DNA of 29,932 bases from Chloroflexi bacterium UBA6077 (GTDB lineage: Bacteria; Chloroflexota; UBA6077), in contig DIXP01000003.1 in NCBI GenBank assembly GCA_002436065.1, forward strand, positions 1 through 29,932. The letters are read 5' to 3'. The notes under the pieces were generated by a model, which saw nothing but the letters and a program-made list of their open reading frames with translations, did no database searches and had not been told where the DNA came from. Both the position numbers and the translations under genes were made by a program. Of the stretch, positions 29,201-29,932 are shown piece after piece. Numbering within the stretch: position 1 is the stretch's first letter; every line of letters begins with the position of its first letter.

Positions 29201-29932
29201 ATGAACAAGCAGAAGAGGATATGGATCCTCGATGCCGCGCTGTACGTTGGCTTTCTGGTGAGCATGCTCTTGGACCTCACCGGCCTCGAGGTGCACCAAT
29301 GGCTGGGAATCGCGATAGTGGCTCTTGCCGGCCACCATCTGGTTTTGCACGGGCAGTGGGTGGTGGCGATTACCGGCAGGTTCTTCGGACGTGCTAGCGG
29401 GCGCACTCGGGGGCTGTATCTGGTCGATGCAGGCTTGATGGCGGGCTTTCTTGCAATCGGGGCAACTGGGCTGGCCATGTCCACCTGGCTGGAGTTGCCG
29501 CTGGCGGACTACGCGGCGTGGCATGACTGGCACGTGATCGTCTCGGTCGCCACGCTGGGCCTGGTGCTGGTGAAGATTGGCCTGCACTGGCGTTGGATCA
29601 TGGGCACGGCCACGCGGCATGTCTTCGTTGAGCCGATGCCGGTGATGCAGCGAGTCGGCTCACCGCAGCCGGCGGCAGGGGCGTCGAGGATGGGCCGCCG
29701 CGAGTTCCTGGGGCTCATGGGTTTGGCAGGGGCGGCAGCCATATCAGCCAGCTCCAGCGCCTTGAGTGATCTTGTTGTCGGGAGGGCCTCGGCGGCGGCC
29801 AACGATGAGTCAGCACCTGCCCCTGCGGGAAAGAGCGTGGCACAGGCAGAGGCTCGGGTCACGGATCCGAAGCCCAGCAGTCCATCTGAGGCAGGCTCGA
29901 CTACATTGGGAGGGAGCAGCAGCACCGGCGCC
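29201..29932 (+). CDS. DUF4405-type membrane protein (cytochrome b-like), 3' end outside window
   Basis: The frame is open from ATG 29201 to the window edge (244 codons, no stop). Two further ATGs precede it directly (29195, 29198), but GGAGG at 29190-29194 fits 29201 best. The N-terminal part has four membrane segments (about 9-27, 33-57, 72-94, 108-128) with histidines placed as heme ligands in DUF4405/cytochrome b-like bundles: His32, His45/46 and His50, then His108, His111 and His129. A cytoplasmic loop follows, then a twin-arginine-like motif GRREFLGLMGLAGAAAIS (about 165-182) that starts a further hydrophobic segment, then a low-complexity Ser/Ala/Pro region. The rest lies beyond the window and may be an exported redox domain. 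Electron transfer across the membrane is the likely role; partner unknown. Confidence 0.75.
   Translation, partial: MNKQKRIWILDAALYVGFLVSMLLDLTGLEVHQWLGIAIVALAGHHLVLHGQWVVAITGRFFGRASGRTRGLYLVDAGLMAGFLAIGATGLAMSTWLELPLADYAAWHDWHVIVSVATLGLVLVKIGLHWRWIMGTATRHVFVEPMPVMQRVGSPQPAAGASRMGRREFLGLMGLAGAAAISASSSALSDLVVGRASAAANDESAPAPAGKSVAQAEARVTDPKPSSPSEAGSTTLGGSSSTGA

Overview
The window is a GC-rich bacterial chromosome segment (roughly 60% GC by eye) with consensus-like sigma-70 promoters and strong GGAGG-type ribosome sites. The gene content fits a Chloroflexota-like bacterium: a CxxC zinc-ribbon protein of a type common there, a long-linker RpoD-family sigma factor, a Tat lipoprotein intradiol dioxygenase, large PAS/GAF/MEDS kinases and a DUF4405 membrane protein. 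This assignment is an inference from gene style only. I saw no rRNA, tRNA, CRISPR array, phage genes or replication origin.

Layout. (1) 1-2136: the 3' end of a LysR regulator, a deletion remnant of a radical SAM gene, and an MFS transporter behind a leader with a perfect 18-bp hairpin. (2) 2137-5527: a membrane sensor histidine kinase split by an 863-bp IS5-family element; removing the element and one TA copy restores the frame exactly. (3) 5610-9501: a convergent double-HD/HD-GYP protein, a zinc-ribbon protein with its promoter and terminator, and an RpoD-family sigma factor. (4) 9502-13874: a carotenoid locus, with crtI on the plus strand converging on a crtB-crtY operon on the minus strand and a palindromic repeat between them. 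A decayed kinase remnant lies upstream of crtI. (5) 14179-23483: a PAS/GAF kinase paralogous to the split one, a MITE-like element, a YgiD-type extradiol dioxygenase, then a signalling run of a REC-kinase, a 1259-residue MEDS/PAS/GAF kinase and a single-domain response regulator. (6) 23506-27418: an MFS-ubiX operon on the minus strand, and on the plus strand a broken ubiD, a GntR/FCD regulator and a cupin. (7) 27839-29932: a Tat lipoprotein intradiol dioxygenase and the start of a DUF4405 membrane protein that runs off the window.

How the parts relate. CrtB, CrtI and CrtY would carry geranylgeranyl diphosphate through phytoene and lycopene to beta-type carotenoids. An 18-bp motif occurs upstream of crtI and again between crtB and its neighbouring kinase, so the locus may share a regulator. 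UbiX makes prenylated FMN for UbiD-type decarboxylases, but the UbiD gene beside it has lost its middle and carries an amber codon. Together with two ring-cleavage dioxygenases, a GntR regulator and a cupin, this looks like a partly decayed aromatic-acid module.

The most distinctive signal is decay. Three loci (radical SAM, histidine kinase, UbiD) keep both ends of a gene and have lost the middle, and a fourth gene is split by a recent-looking IS. I found no clearly new defence or other system. The best leads are the shared carotenoid-locus motif, the ubiX/broken-ubiD pair, the precisely reversible kinase disruption and the internal-deletion remnants.
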